A stretch of DNA of 49,676 bases, taken from assembly GCA_022826245.1 (NCBI GenBank), contig JAJDVG010000054.1, positions 1-49,676 on the forward strand. Direction: 5' to 3'. Under the pieces are notes generated by a model. That model made no database searches. It saw only the letters and a program-made list of their open reading frames with translations, and was not told where the DNA came from. This stretch comes from Gammaproteobacteria bacterium. GTDB lineage: Bacteria; Pseudomonadota; Gammaproteobacteria; Steroidobacterales; Rariloculaceae. Shown piece by piece: positions 29,340-38,418 of this stretch (the stretch's first letter is position 1; the number at the start of each line of letters is the position of its first letter). The position numbers were made by a program, and so were the translations under genes.

Positions 29340-30233
29340 GTGCAGACGACGGACTATGGATTCATCGGCGTCGGCCGCATGGGTGCGCACATGGCCAGGA
29401 ACCTGCTCGGGGGCGGGCATACGCTCACCGTCTACGACACGTCCGCCGAGGCCGTCGCCGAACTGACCGCCGCGGGTGCGCAAGCCGCGGACTCCGTCGT
29501 CCAGCTCGCCGGTGCCACCGCGACGGTGTTTCTGAGCCTGCCGACCCCGGCCATCGTCGAGGCGGTCGCGCTTGGTGAGGGCGGCCTGCACGAGGGCACG
29601 GCCGTCCGGCAGGTGTTCGATTGCTCGACGACGGGACCGAAGGTGGCGCGCACGGTCGCGGAGGGCCTGGCGGCTCACGATATCGCCTGCCTCGATGCTC
29701 CCGTCAGCGGCGGCATCAAGGGCGCCCGCGACGCCACCGTTGCCGTCATGGTTTCCGGGGCACGCGAGGTCTACGACCGGCACGAGCAAGCGCTTGCGAG
29801 TATCGGCAAGCCGTTTTTCGTCGGCACGGAACCGGGTCAGGGTCAGGTCATGAAGCTTGCGAACAACCTCCTGTCGCTCGCCGCGATCGTGATGTCGTCG
29901 GAGGTCATGGTCATGGGCGTCAAGGCCGGGCTCGACGCCGCGCAGATGCTCGATGTGATCAATGCCGGTACGGGTCGCAACAGCGCGACGCTCGACAAGT
30001 TCCCGCGCGCCGTGCTGCCCGGCACCTTCGACTTCGGTTTCGCGACGGAACTCGCCTGCAAGGACATCAGACTCTGCCTGCAGGAAGCCCATGAGCTTGG
30101 CGTGCCGATGCTCGGCGGCGCGGCCGTGCTGCACATGCTCGCCGTGACGCAGGCGCGCTTCGGGCCGGACTCGGACTTCACCGAGGTCGCGCGGGTCGTC
30201 GAGGAGTGGGCCGGCACGGAGGTTCGCGCTTGA
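29340..30233 (+). CDS. NAD(P)-dependent beta-hydroxyacid dehydrogenase
   Basis: The 297-residue protein belongs to the 3-hydroxyisobutyrate/tartronate semialdehyde dehydrogenase family. It shows the Rossmann motif GFIGVGRMG, the substrate-binding signature DAPVSGGIKGA, and catalytic Lys172 in GQVMKLANN. It would oxidise a beta-hydroxyacid or reduce the matching semialdehyde in the cytoplasm. It starts with GTG, with GGGAG about 8 bp before it, and a -10-like CATAAT lies at 29299-29304. It precedes the Liv-type importer genes by 168 bp. Confidence 0.88.
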   Translation: MQTTDYGFIGVGRMGAHMARNLLGGGHTLTVYDTSAEAVAELTAAGAQAADSVVQLAGATATVFLSLPTPAIVEAVALGEGGLHEGTAVRQVFDCSTTGPKVARTVAEGLAAHDIACLDAPVSGGIKGARDATVAVMVSGAREVYDRHEQALASIGKPFFVGTEPGQGQVMKLANNLLSLAAIVMSSEVMVMGVKAGLDAAQMLDVINAGTGRNSATLDKFPRAVLPGTFDFGFATELACKDIRLCLQEAHELGVPMLGGAAVLHMLAVTQARFGPDSDFTEVARVVEEWAGTEVRA

Positions 30234-30401
30234 GGTGCCCGCCGGTCGACGACAACCCGGCTGGCCGAAATTGACGTTCTCGCGGGCAGCGCAAATCGTC
30301 GAACTCGTGCTCGACGACGAACGTTCGGCGGCTGACGCGGGCGAACTCGGGCGGCTTGCGCGAACCGGCGAACCGCGTTCCCGGGCCGCGCGCCAGGCGC
30401 C

Positions 30402-31361
30402 GTGAGCACCGCCCAGCACATCGAGAACTTCCTGCAGCTCCTGACGGCGGGGCTGCTCACGGGCGCTGTCTACGGGCTCATGTGCGTCGGTCTCTCGGTG
30501 ATCTTCGGCGTCATGCGGGTCATCAACTTCGCCCAGGGCGAATTCATGATGCTCGGCATGTACTTCGCGTATTACTGCTTCGGCGCGATCGCGGGCTACG
30601 TCGTGTTCGGCGGTTTCGTCGCGCCGTTCATCGCCGCGCTTGCCGTGGGTCCCGCCGTGTTTCTCGTCGGCCTGCTCGTTCACAAGGGGCTCGTGAGCCA
30701 GGTCACGGGCATCGGCGGCAGCACGCTCGAGGCCGAAGGGCACTACGCGCAGCTCATACTGACGCTCGGCATTTCGCTGATCCTCGCCAACGGCGGACTC
30801 ATCGTCTTCGGCTCGGCGCCCGTGTCGATCTCGACGCCGCTGTCATCGACCCCGTGGGTCGTGGGTCCGCTCTACGGCGACGAGATCCTCCTCTTTGTCA
30901 ATCAGGGACAAACAATTTCCGCGCTGATCGCCGTGGCCGCGGTCGTCGCTTTCGCCGCCCTCATGGCGAACTCGCGGCTCGGTCGCGCGCTGCGTGCGGC
31001 GGCCGACAACCCGGTGGCCGCGGTGTACATGGGCATCGACGTGGATCGTGCCTACCGCATCGCCTTCGGGTTCGGAGTCGGCATCACCGCCGTCGGCGGC
31101 GGGCTGCTCGCCTCGACGAGCCCGTTTCAGCCCTACGTCGGCATCGACTACGTCATCGTCATGTATGCCGGCGTCGTGCTCGGCGGGCTCGGCAGCCTGC
31201 GCGGCGCGTTCCTCGGCGGACTCACGATCGGTCTCGTGCAGCAGCTCTCGGCGCTGTTCCTGCCGAACCAACTGCAGAACACGGCGATATTCGTCTGCTT
31301 CCTGCTCATCGTGCTGCTGCGCCCGCAGGGCCTTTTCGGCCGCGCCGCGAGGCGGGCATGA
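30402..31361 (+). CDS. livH: Branched-chain-type ABC importer permease
   Basis: This is an inner-membrane permease of the LivH family, 319 residues with about eight transmembrane helices. The family landmarks GLMCVGLSVIFGVMRVINFAQGEF and GYVIVMYAGV-like DYVIVMYAGVVLGGLGSLRGA are visible. It starts with GTG and overlaps the following permease-ATPase gene by 4 bp (ATGA). HAAT-type importers carry amino acids, but many carry aromatic acids, amides or urea, so the substrate is open. Confidence 0.9.
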   Translation: MSTAQHIENFLQLLTAGLLTGAVYGLMCVGLSVIFGVMRVINFAQGEFMMLGMYFAYYCFGAIAGYVVFGGFVAPFIAALAVGPAVFLVGLLVHKGLVSQVTGIGGSTLEAEGHYAQLILTLGISLILANGGLIVFGSAPVSISTPLSSTPWVVGPLYGDEILLFVNQGQTISALIAVAAVVAFAALMANSRLGRALRAAADNPVAAVYMGIDVDRAYRIAFGFGVGITAVGGGLLASTSPFQPYVGIDYVIVMYAGVVLGGLGSLRGAFLGGLTIGLVQQLSALFLPNQLQNTAIFVCFLLIVLLRPQGLFGRAARRA

Positions 31362-33127
31362 GCCGGGCGACGCGTCACTGGCCGTGGATCGCCGCGTTCG
31401 CGCTCGGCTACGGGGCGCTCGCGCTTGCCGTCGAGAACGAGTACTACCAGCTCATCATGACCGTCGTGCTCGTCTGGGCGGTCATGGGGTTGGCCTGGAA
31501 CCTGCTCAGCGGCTACAGCGGGCTGATTTCGTTCGGCCACGCCGCGTTCTTCGGGCTCGGCGCCTATTTCGTCGCACTGATCCAGCTCGCCTGGGGCATC
31601 AGCCCGTGGTACGGCATTCCGCTCGCGGCGCTGCTCGGCGCAGTCGCGGGACTCGTGGTCGGCGTGCCGACGTTCCGGCTGCGCGGCCACTATTTCGCGC
31701 TCGCGATGCTCGCCTATCCGCTGGCGCTGCTGTACGTGTTCGAGTGGCTCGGCTACCAGGAAGTCGCGGTGCCGATGGAGCGCGACGCGCCGGCCGCCTA
31801 CATGCAGTTCGACGACGGCCGGATTTACATCTTCATCGGGCTCGGTTTCGTGATTGCCGCGATGCTCGTCACCCGGCTCGTCGAGCGGACCCGCTTCGGC
31901 ATGTGCCTGCTCGCGATCAAGCAGGACGAAACGGCGGCCGAAGCGGCCGGTATCGACACGCTCGCCTGGAAGCTCCGGGCGCTCGTCCTGAGCGGCGCGA
32001 TGGCTGCCTCCGTCGGCGGCTTCTACGCGGTTGTGCAACTCGTCGTGACGCCGTTGTCCGTGTTCGGAGTCCTCGTTTCGGCGCAGGCGCTCATCGTCGC
32101 GATGTTCGGCGGCGTCGGCACGGTCTGGGGTCCCGTGATCGGCGCGGTGACCCTGGTTCCGTTGAGCGCCTGGCTCGATGCAGAGTTCGCCGAGCGCCTG
32201 CCCGGCATTCAGGGCGTCATCTACGGGATCGCGATCGTCGCCGTCGTCATGCTCGCCCCGGAAGGGGTGTTCTGGAAGGTCCGCGATATCGTCAGGCGGC
32301 GCGGTGCGCGTTCCGAAGGCGCCGAACCTGCCGCAGCGTTGGCGCCGCTCGTCGCTGTGAGCGTCAATGGCCTGCGGGTCGGCGACCAACGCGCCGGCCG
32401 CACCGTGCTCACGGTCAGCGGGCTCTCGAAGTCCTTCGGCGGACTCAAGGCGGTCGACGACGTCAGTCTCGAGCTGCGCCAGGGCGAGATCGTCGGGATC
32501 ATAGGCCCGAACGGCGCGGGCAAGACGACGTTGTTCAATCTGCTCAACGGATTCATGCCTCCGGACGCGGGCGAAGTGCTGCTCAACGGTCGGAGCATCG
32601 TCGGTCAGGCGCCGAACCGGATCTGCCGCGGCGGCGTCGGCCGGACGTTTCAGATCGTCAAACCGTTTCGGCGCATGTCGATCGCCGACAATGTAGTGAC
32701 CGGCGCCTACGTGCACGCCGACGGGGATCGGCATGCGAGGGCGCTTGCCGCCGCCGCGATCGCCGCCGTGGGCTTGAGCGAAGTTGCCGAATCGATCGCC
32801 GGCAGCGCCGGCAACGAGCAGCTTCGGCTCATGGAGCTTGCCCGGGCGCTCGCCTCGAAACCGTCGATATTGCTCCTCGACGAGATCTTCGCCGGCCTTG
32901 CCGCGGCCGAGGTCGAGGGGCTCATGCAGGTCATTCGCCGTCTGGCTGCGCTCGGTATCACGATCGTCATCATCGAGCACACGATGCAGGCCATGGTGCA
33001 GCTCGTCGATCGCTTCATCGTGCTCGATCATGGCGCCGTGCTCGCGACCGGCTCTCCGGAAACGGTCACGAGGGATCCGGCGGTGATCGAGGCCTACCTC
33101 GGCAGGAAGTGGCTCGAGAATGCTTGA
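31358..33127 (+). CDS. Fused LivM permease and LivG ATPase
   Basis: The 589-residue protein joins a LivM-type membrane domain (about 1-310, with SGYSGLISFGHAAFFGLGAY) to a LivG-type ATPase (about 346-589). The ATPase has Walker A GPNGAGKT (383-390) and Walker B ILLLDEIFAGL. The ABC signature, normally LSGGQ-like, reads AGNEQ (about 484-488). Fusion of these subunits is known in HAAT systems. It overlaps livH by 4 bp and livF by 8 bp, so the three are translationally coupled. Confidence 0.9.
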   Translation: MSRATRHWPWIAAFALGYGALALAVENEYYQLIMTVVLVWAVMGLAWNLLSGYSGLISFGHAAFFGLGAYFVALIQLAWGISPWYGIPLAALLGAVAGLVVGVPTFRLRGHYFALAMLAYPLALLYVFEWLGYQEVAVPMERDAPAAYMQFDDGRIYIFIGLGFVIAAMLVTRLVERTRFGMCLLAIKQDETAAEAAGIDTLAWKLRALVLSGAMAASVGGFYAVVQLVVTPLSVFGVLVSAQALIVAMFGGVGTVWGPVIGAVTLVPLSAWLDAEFAERLPGIQGVIYGIAIVAVVMLAPEGVFWKVRDIVRRRGARSEGAEPAAALAPLVAVSVNGLRVGDQRAGRTVLTVSGLSKSFGGLKAVDDVSLELRQGEIVGIIGPNGAGKTTLFNLLNGFMPPDAGEVLLNGRSIVGQAPNRICRGGVGRTFQIVKPFRRMSIADNVVTGAYVHADGDRHARALAAAAIAAVGLSEVAESIAGSAGNEQLRLMELARALASKPSILLLDEIFAGLAAAEVEGLMQVIRRLAALGITIVIIEHTMQAMVQLVDRFIVLDHGAVLATGSPETVTRDPAVIEAYLGRKWLENA

Positions 33128-33827
33128 GATCGGCGAGCTTCGCGTGGCTTACGACGGCAGGCCCGTGCTCGGGGAAGTGTCGCTCACGGTCGGATCCGGG
33201 GAGTTCGTCGCCGTCGTCGGCCCGAACGGCGCGGGCAAGACGACGCTTTTCAACGCAATCTCCGGAATCGTGCCGGCAGCCGGCGGGACCATTCGCTTCG
33301 ACGGCAGCGACCTGCTCGCCGTGCCGCCGTCCGAACGCCCGCACCTGGGCATCGCGCACGTGCCGGAGGGCCGGCAGGTCTTTCCGTCGCTCACCGTGCT
33401 CGAGAACCTGCAGATGGGCGCCTACGCTGCGTCCGGCCGGAGCGCCCGGGAGCAGGATCTCGAGAGGATTCACGCCTTGTTCCCGGTGCTCGCCGAGCGC
33501 CGCGGACAGCTCGCCGGCACGCTTTCGGGGGGCGAGCAGCAGATGCTCGCGATCGGCCGCGGCCTTGCCTCCTCCCCGCGCCTGCTCATGCTCGACGAGC
33601 CGTCCATGGGACTCGCGCCGGCGGTCGCCGACGACATCTTCGAGCGCATCGTCGAGATACACTGCACGACCCGGCTCAGCGTCCTGCTCGTCGAGCAGCG
33701 GGTCGCCGAAGCGCTCAATTTCGCGAATCGCGGATACGTGCTCGAGACGGGCCGGGTCATACTCGAGGGCGACCGCGACACGCTGCGCGACGACGACCGT
33801 ATCCGCGCCGCCTATCTCGGGATGTAG
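33120..33827 (+). CDS. livF: Branched-chain-type ABC importer ATPase
   Basis: The 235-residue ATPase has Walker A GPNGAGKTT, a canonical signature LSGGEQQ, Walker B LLMLDEPSMGLAP and a His-to-Gln switch region LLVEQRV typical of LivF. With the fused LivM-LivG it makes a heterodimeric ATPase in which this subunit holds the intact signature. Its last codons are duplicated in decayed form 72 bp downstream. Confidence 0.93.
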   Translation: MLEIGELRVAYDGRPVLGEVSLTVGSGEFVAVVGPNGAGKTTLFNAISGIVPAAGGTIRFDGSDLLAVPPSERPHLGIAHVPEGRQVFPSLTVLENLQMGAYAASGRSAREQDLERIHALFPVLAERRGQLAGTLSGGEQQMLAIGRGLASSPRLLMLDEPSMGLAPAVADDIFERIVEIHCTTRLSVLLVEQRVAEALNFANRGYVLETGRVILEGDRDTLRDDDRIRAAYLGM

Positions 33828-33866
33828 AAGCCAGCAGCGCCTGACGGTACAGCAACTCGATCCGCA

Positions 33867-33904
33867 GACCGTAGCCGCGCGGCCTGCCTCGGGATGTAGA
33901 AGCC
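33867..33904 (+). pseudogene. Decayed duplicate of the livF 3' end
   Basis: These 38 bases match the end of livF (33795-33832) at 33 positions, including 17 identical bases CTCGGGATGTAGAAGCC. In frame they read DRSRAACLGM then stop, against DRIRAAYLGM then stop in livF. This looks like the remnant of a tandem duplication or of a second livF-like gene. The rest of the gap 33828-34061 has no supported gene; a -10-like TATGCT is at 34008-34013. Confidence 0.7.
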
Positions 33905-34061
33905 CGCGCTGCCCGCACCGCGTATCGTGCGGCAGGAGCGCGCGCCGTGCTCGGCTGCGGCCCGGGGCGCTCGTTGCCGGCTGCTGGCCCGTGCAGGCGG
34001 GCAACGTTATGCTTGGCGCGTTCCACACCGCATCGGTCGAGCCGCGAGGTTGCGCGAGAGA

Positions 34062-35285
34062 ATGAAGAACAGACCTGTCCGCCGGGCCTTGCTGCTGGGC
34101 GCGCTGCTCGCGACTGCGACCGGCGTCACGGCCCAGGAGGCCGTCAAGGTCGGCGTCATCGTGCCGCTGTCGGGACCCTGGGCCAGGGCGGGCGAGGTCA
34201 TGCGCATCGGCGCGGAGATGGCGGTGGAGCACATCAACGCCGCCGGCGGAGTCGAGGCGCTCGGCGGCGCGCCGCTGGAACTCGTCGTCTACGACACCGG
34301 CGACAGCGTCGAGCGCGCCAAGAACGCGGCCCAGCGTATGGTCGCCGAGGAACCCGACCTCATCGGCGTCACCGGGGCCTACCTGAGTTCGTTCACGCTC
34401 GCGGTATCGGAGGTGACCGAACGTGCCGCGTTGCCGATGGTGACGCTGTCGTACTCCGACCTCATTACCGGCCGCGGATTCAACTACATCTTCCAGACTT
34501 CGCCGACGGGGGTGCGCCAGGCGGAGGATGCCCTGCCGTTGCTCGTCGAACTGGCCGAGGGCTCGTCCGGCAGCCCGCCCGAACGTCTCGGGATCGTCAT
34601 GGACAGCACGGCCGCGTCCGTCGCCTTCGTCAAGCCGATCCAGGAGGGCGACACGCTCGATACGCTCGGTCTCGACCTTGTCGTTGACGAAACGTTCACG
34701 CCGCCGCTCGCCAACGCGACGCCGCTGATCCAGCGGGTTCGCGCGACGCGGCCCGATCTCCTGCTGCTCCTGCCGACGGCGATCTCCGACTCCAAGCTGC
34801 TGCTCGAGAAGATGAACGAATTCGGGCTCGGTCAGGGGCGTCTGCCGACCGTGTCCAACGGCGCCGCGATGGGCGATCCGGACCTGGCCGCGAACATGAA
34901 TCCGGCCCTGCTCGAAGGCGTGATGACGACAGTCGCCAACTGGGCCGTCGCAGGCCAGGAGGAGATCGTCGAGGAGTATATCGAGCGCAGCGGCGAGCCC
35001 TGGATCACGCAGAATCCCCTTTGCACCTATGGCCATGTCTGGATACTCAAGGAAGCCCTCGAGCAGGCGGGCGCAGCCGATCGCAACGCCGTGGCGGCCG
35101 CGATTCGCTCCATGGACATGACCGACGGGGCGGCGCGGCTGTTTCCGGGCGGCAGGATCCGCTTCGACGAGTTCGGTCGGCGAATCGACGCGGAACTCCT
35201 CGTCGTGCAGTGGCAGGACGGCGTGCCGAAGACGGTGTTTCCGCCGCGGGCGGCGGTCGCCGAGCTGATCTGGCCCGGCCGCTGA
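34062..35285 (+). CDS. ABC importer periplasmic binding protein (HAAT family)
   Basis: The 407-residue protein has a signal peptide (MKNRPVRRALLLGALLATAT, cleavage near VTAQ). It is a type I periplasmic ligand-binding protein, with VKVGVIVPLSGPWARAGEVM at the mature N-terminus and the second-lobe segment LLLLPTAISDSKLLL. It delivers substrate to the LivH/LivMG/LivF complex encoded just upstream. Compared with LivJ the ligand pocket cannot be read, so the substrate stays unknown. Confidence 0.9.
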   Translation: MKNRPVRRALLLGALLATATGVTAQEAVKVGVIVPLSGPWARAGEVMRIGAEMAVEHINAAGGVEALGGAPLELVVYDTGDSVERAKNAAQRMVAEEPDLIGVTGAYLSSFTLAVSEVTERAALPMVTLSYSDLITGRGFNYIFQTSPTGVRQAEDALPLLVELAEGSSGSPPERLGIVMDSTAASVAFVKPIQEGDTLDTLGLDLVVDETFTPPLANATPLIQRVRATRPDLLLLLPTAISDSKLLLEKMNEFGLGQGRLPTVSNGAAMGDPDLAANMNPALLEGVMTTVANWAVAGQEEIVEEYIERSGEPWITQNPLCTYGHVWILKEALEQAGAADRNAVAAAIRSMDMTDGAARLFPGGRIRFDEFGRRIDAELLVVQWQDGVPKTVFPPRAAVAELIWPGR

Positions 35286-35447
35286 GCTTGACCCGCCTGC
35301 CTCTACCGAAGTCGCTGCGAGCGGTCGTCAATGTCATCGATCCTGGTCGTGTCGGCAGTCGAGGCAGCCGATGTCGCGATCGACGGGTTGTGCAAGGCGC
35401 GCCCGTTACGGTTTCGGCGGCGACCATGCGCCGACGACCTGAATTAT

Positions 35448-35459
35448 CGACGATCGTCG
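35448..35459. promoter_or_regulatory. 12-bp perfect palindrome, possible operator
   Basis: CGACGATCGTCG lies 45 bp before the carboxymuconolactone-decarboxylase-like gene in a 219-bp gap and could bind a dimeric regulator. GC-rich palindromes of this size arise by chance at some rate, so this is weak. Confidence 0.25.
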
Positions 35460-35504
35460 CGCCCCGACTTCTTTCCAACGAACGTTTCACGGGAGACCAT
35501 ATCC

Positions 35505-35885
35505 ATGAACGATGAGCTTTTCGAACGCGGCCTCGAGATCAGGAAGTCGGTGCTCGGCGCCGAGTTCGTCGACAAGGCGATCGCCGCCGCGGACGATTTC
35601 AACATGCCGCTGCAGCGGCTCGTCACCGAGTATTGCTGGGGCGCCTGCTGGGGTCGCGACGGTCTGCCGAAAAAGACCCGCAGCCTGCTCAACATCGCGA
35701 TGATCAGTTCGCTGAACCGGAATCACGAACTGAAGCTCCACGTGAAGGGCGCCATTCGCAACGGCTGCACGCGCGAGGAAATCCGCGAGGTGCTGCTGCA
35801 GGTCGCGATCTACTGCGGGGTTCCGGCCGCGGTCGACTCCTTTCGGGTCGCCAAAGAGGCGCTCGCCGAACTCGACGCGGAATAG
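35505..35885 (+). CDS. Carboxymuconolactone decarboxylase family protein
   Basis: The 126-residue protein has PcaC-like length. The fold is evident from TRSLLNIAMISSLNRNHELKLHVKGAIRNG and EEIREVLLQVAIYCGVPAAVDSF. PcaC decarboxylates 4-carboxymuconolactone in the beta-ketoadipate pathway; relatives are AhpD-like peroxidases with a CxxC, which is absent here in the usual place (CWGACW lies near the N-terminus). It is followed after 7 bp by an aldehyde dehydrogenase, so they form an operon. GGGAG lies 9 bp before the ATG. Confidence 0.85.
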   Translation: MNDELFERGLEIRKSVLGAEFVDKAIAAADDFNMPLQRLVTEYCWGACWGRDGLPKKTRSLLNIAMISSLNRNHELKLHVKGAIRNGCTREEIREVLLQVAIYCGVPAAVDSFRVAKEALAELDAE

Positions 35886-35892
35886 GATCGCC

Positions 35893-37371
35893 GTGCGCAG
35901 CAGTCAAATGCTCATCGGCGGCGAGTGGGTCGACTCGCGCTCCGGCCGTACGTTCGAGTCCTTCGATCCCTACACCGGCCAGCCCTGGGCGCTCGTGCCG
36001 CGAGCCGCGCCCGAGGACATCGATGCCGCCGTCGCGGCGGCGCGCGCGGCGTTCCGGGATTCGAGCTGGCGCGACCTGTCGGCGACCGACCGCGGGGTCC
36101 TGCTCGCGCGCGTCGGGGATCTCCTGGCCGAACGGGCAGAGGAGCTTGCGGAACTGGAGACGCGCGACAACGGCAAGCTGATTTCCGAGATGGGCGCCCA
36201 GTTGCGTTACCTGCCGCAGTGGTTTCGTTACTACGCGGGACTCGCCGACAAGCTCGAAGGGCGCGTCATCCCGATCGAGAAGCCCGGCATGTTCAATTTC
36301 ACGCTCGAGGAACCGCTCGGCGTGGTCGCGGCACTGACGCCCTGGAACTCGCCGCTGATGCTCGGCACCTGGAAGCTCGCGCCGGCGCTCGCCGCGGGCA
36401 ACACCTTCGTCTGGAAGCCGTCCGAACATTCTTCCGTGTCGGCGCTCGAGTTCGGCAAGCTCTTCGCGGAGGCCGGTTTCCCGCCCGGCGTCGTCAATAT
36501 CGTCACGGGATTCGGCAACGAGATCGGCGATGCGCTCGTCGGCCACCCGGACGTCGCCAAGGTCGCGTTCACGGGCGGAGACGCGACCGGCCAGCGCGTC
36601 TACGAGACGGCAGCGGCGGGAATCAAGCCCGTGACGATGGAGCTCGGCGGCAAGTCGGCCAACATCGTCTTCGCCGATGCCGATCTCGACAACGCCCTCA
36701 AGGGCGTCGTGTCGGGCATTCTCGCGGCGACCGGGCAGACCTGCGTCGCGGGCTCGCGCGCACTGATCCACCGTTCGATCGTCGACGAGTTCGTGGAGCG
36801 TTTCGTCGCGCTTGCGACGACCGCGAGGATGGGCAATCCGCTCGACCCGGACACGCAGATCGGCCCGGTCGCGACCCGGCCGCAACTTGCGAAGGTGCTC
36901 GACTACATCGATATCGCGCGAACCGAAGGCGCGAAGTGCGTGCTCGGCGGCGGCCGGGCCGAGCGGCCGGAATGCGGCGACGGCTGGTTCGTCGAGCCCA
37001 CGGTCTTCGTCGATGTCGAGCCCGGTATGCGGATCGCCCAGGAAGAAGTGTTCGGCCCCGTGCTCGGGGTCATCCCCTTCGATGACGACGACGAGGCGGT
37101 CGAGATCGCCAACGACACGGTCTACGGGCTCGCGGCCGGCGTCTGGACGGCCGACATCGGGCGTTGCCTGACGATGGCGCGCAGGCTCGAGTCCGGCACG
37201 GTCTGGATCAACACCTACCGCGCGTCGAGCTACCTGTCGCCGTTCGGCGGCTACAAGCGTTCGGGCTTCGGCCGCGAGAACGGCCTGGCCGCGATCCGCG
37301 AATACGTGCAGGAAAAGAGCGTCTGGATCGATACGAGCGGCGAAACGCCGAATCCCTTCATCCAGCGCTAG
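35893..37371 (+). CDS. NAD(P)+-dependent aldehyde dehydrogenase
   Basis: The 492-residue ALDH-superfamily protein oxidises an aldehyde to an acid or acyl-CoA in the cytoplasm. Catalytic Glu250 (MELGGKS) and Cys284 (GQTCVAGSR) are present, as are PWNSPL and the C-terminal SPFGGYKRSGFGRENG. The sequence is closest in style to betaine or hydroxymuconic semialdehyde dehydrogenases; the substrate is not decided. It starts with GTG, 7 bp after the preceding gene, which implies joint expression with the decarboxylase-like protein. Confidence 0.92.
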   Translation: MRSSQMLIGGEWVDSRSGRTFESFDPYTGQPWALVPRAAPEDIDAAVAAARAAFRDSSWRDLSATDRGVLLARVGDLLAERAEELAELETRDNGKLISEMGAQLRYLPQWFRYYAGLADKLEGRVIPIEKPGMFNFTLEEPLGVVAALTPWNSPLMLGTWKLAPALAAGNTFVWKPSEHSSVSALEFGKLFAEAGFPPGVVNIVTGFGNEIGDALVGHPDVAKVAFTGGDATGQRVYETAAAGIKPVTMELGGKSANIVFADADLDNALKGVVSGILAATGQTCVAGSRALIHRSIVDEFVERFVALATTARMGNPLDPDTQIGPVATRPQLAKVLDYIDIARTEGAKCVLGGGRAERPECGDGWFVEPTVFVDVEPGMRIAQEEVFGPVLGVIPFDDDDEAVEIANDTVYGLAAGVWTADIGRCLTMARRLESGTVWINTYRASSYLSPFGGYKRSGFGRENGLAAIREYVQEKSVWIDTSGETPNPFIQR

Positions 37372-37532
37372 GGAATGTACGGGACACGGCAAGGCGGACG
37401 ATCGCACTGTCCCTGTCCCTGCCCCCTTCGTGCGTACACGGGGAGCAGGGAGAAGATGCGACCGGTCGCCTGGCCGCCATCCCCTGGGGAGCGCCACTGC
37501 GACGGATCGAGGATGTCTTGACGGAGCGACAA

Positions 37533-38333
37533 ATGAGTGAACCGAACTACGAGATCCATGCGATCAAGTACGCCGAGCATCCCCGCAAGGCGTCGGAGAA
37601 CTTCATCGACGGCGATCCGCACGACGACTCGCCGATGCCGCTCGACTACTACGTCTGGGCCATCGTCGGCGGGGAGCGCCCGATAGTCGTCGATACGGGC
37701 TTCGGCGCGGATGCCGCCGCCAGGCGCGGCCGGACGATCACCCATACGGTCGAGGAAGGTTTCGAAGCCGCCGGCATAAGCCGTGCCGATGTGAGCGACG
37801 TGATCATCACCCACATGCATTACGACCACGCCGGCAACGGCGAGCTGTTCGACAATGCCCGCTATCACCTGCAGGACGACGAGATGCAGTACGCATCGGG
37901 CCGGTGCATGTGCCATTCGGAGATCAACAAGGCGTTCGAGGCCGATGACGTGGCGCGCATGGTGCACCGCGTGTTCGCGGGCCGGGTGCAGTTTCACGAC
38001 GGCACGGACGAGATCGCTCCCGGCGTCACCGTTCACCGGATCGGCGGACACACGAAGGGTATGCAGGTCGTGAGGGTCCGCACCGCCCGGGGCTGGGTCG
38101 TGCTGGCTTCGGACGCGAGCCACCTCTACGTCCACATGGAGCAGGGCCGCGCCTTCCCGATCCTCTACAACCTCGCGGAACTGCTCGACGGCTACGCAAC
38201 GCTAAGGCAGCTCGCGAGCTCGCCCGATCACATCGTGCCGGGCCACGATCCGCTCGTCGCGGAGCGCTATCCCTCGTCAAGCGATGCGTCCCGCGGCTGG
38301 ATCGTCAGGCTCGATCGGGAGCCCTTGCAGTAG
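37533..38333 (+). CDS. Metallo-beta-lactamase fold hydrolase
   Basis: The 266-residue protein is of the AHL-lactonase-like group. The motif THMHYDHAG gives metal ligands His94, His96, Asp98 and His99, with further ligands likely in GGHTKGMQ, ASDASHLY and PGHDP. The likely reaction is ring-opening of a lactone or ester; in this setting a muconolactone-type intermediate is possible. No signal peptide. GGAG lies 6 bp before the ATG. A 161-bp gap separates it from the aldehyde dehydrogenase. Confidence 0.85.
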   Translation: MSEPNYEIHAIKYAEHPRKASENFIDGDPHDDSPMPLDYYVWAIVGGERPIVVDTGFGADAAARRGRTITHTVEEGFEAAGISRADVSDVIITHMHYDHAGNGELFDNARYHLQDDEMQYASGRCMCHSEINKAFEADDVARMVHRVFAGRVQFHDGTDEIAPGVTVHRIGGHTKGMQVVRVRTARGWVVLASDASHLYVHMEQGRAFPILYNLAELLDGYATLRQLASSPDHIVPGHDPLVAERYPSSSDASRGWIVRLDREPLQ

Positions 38334-38418
38334 GGTGCGGACTCGCGTTGCGGTCCCGTGCGGGCCGGGCGGTCCGCCGGCGCTATCATTGACCGCACGT
38401 CTACCAGGGGAGAGCAGC

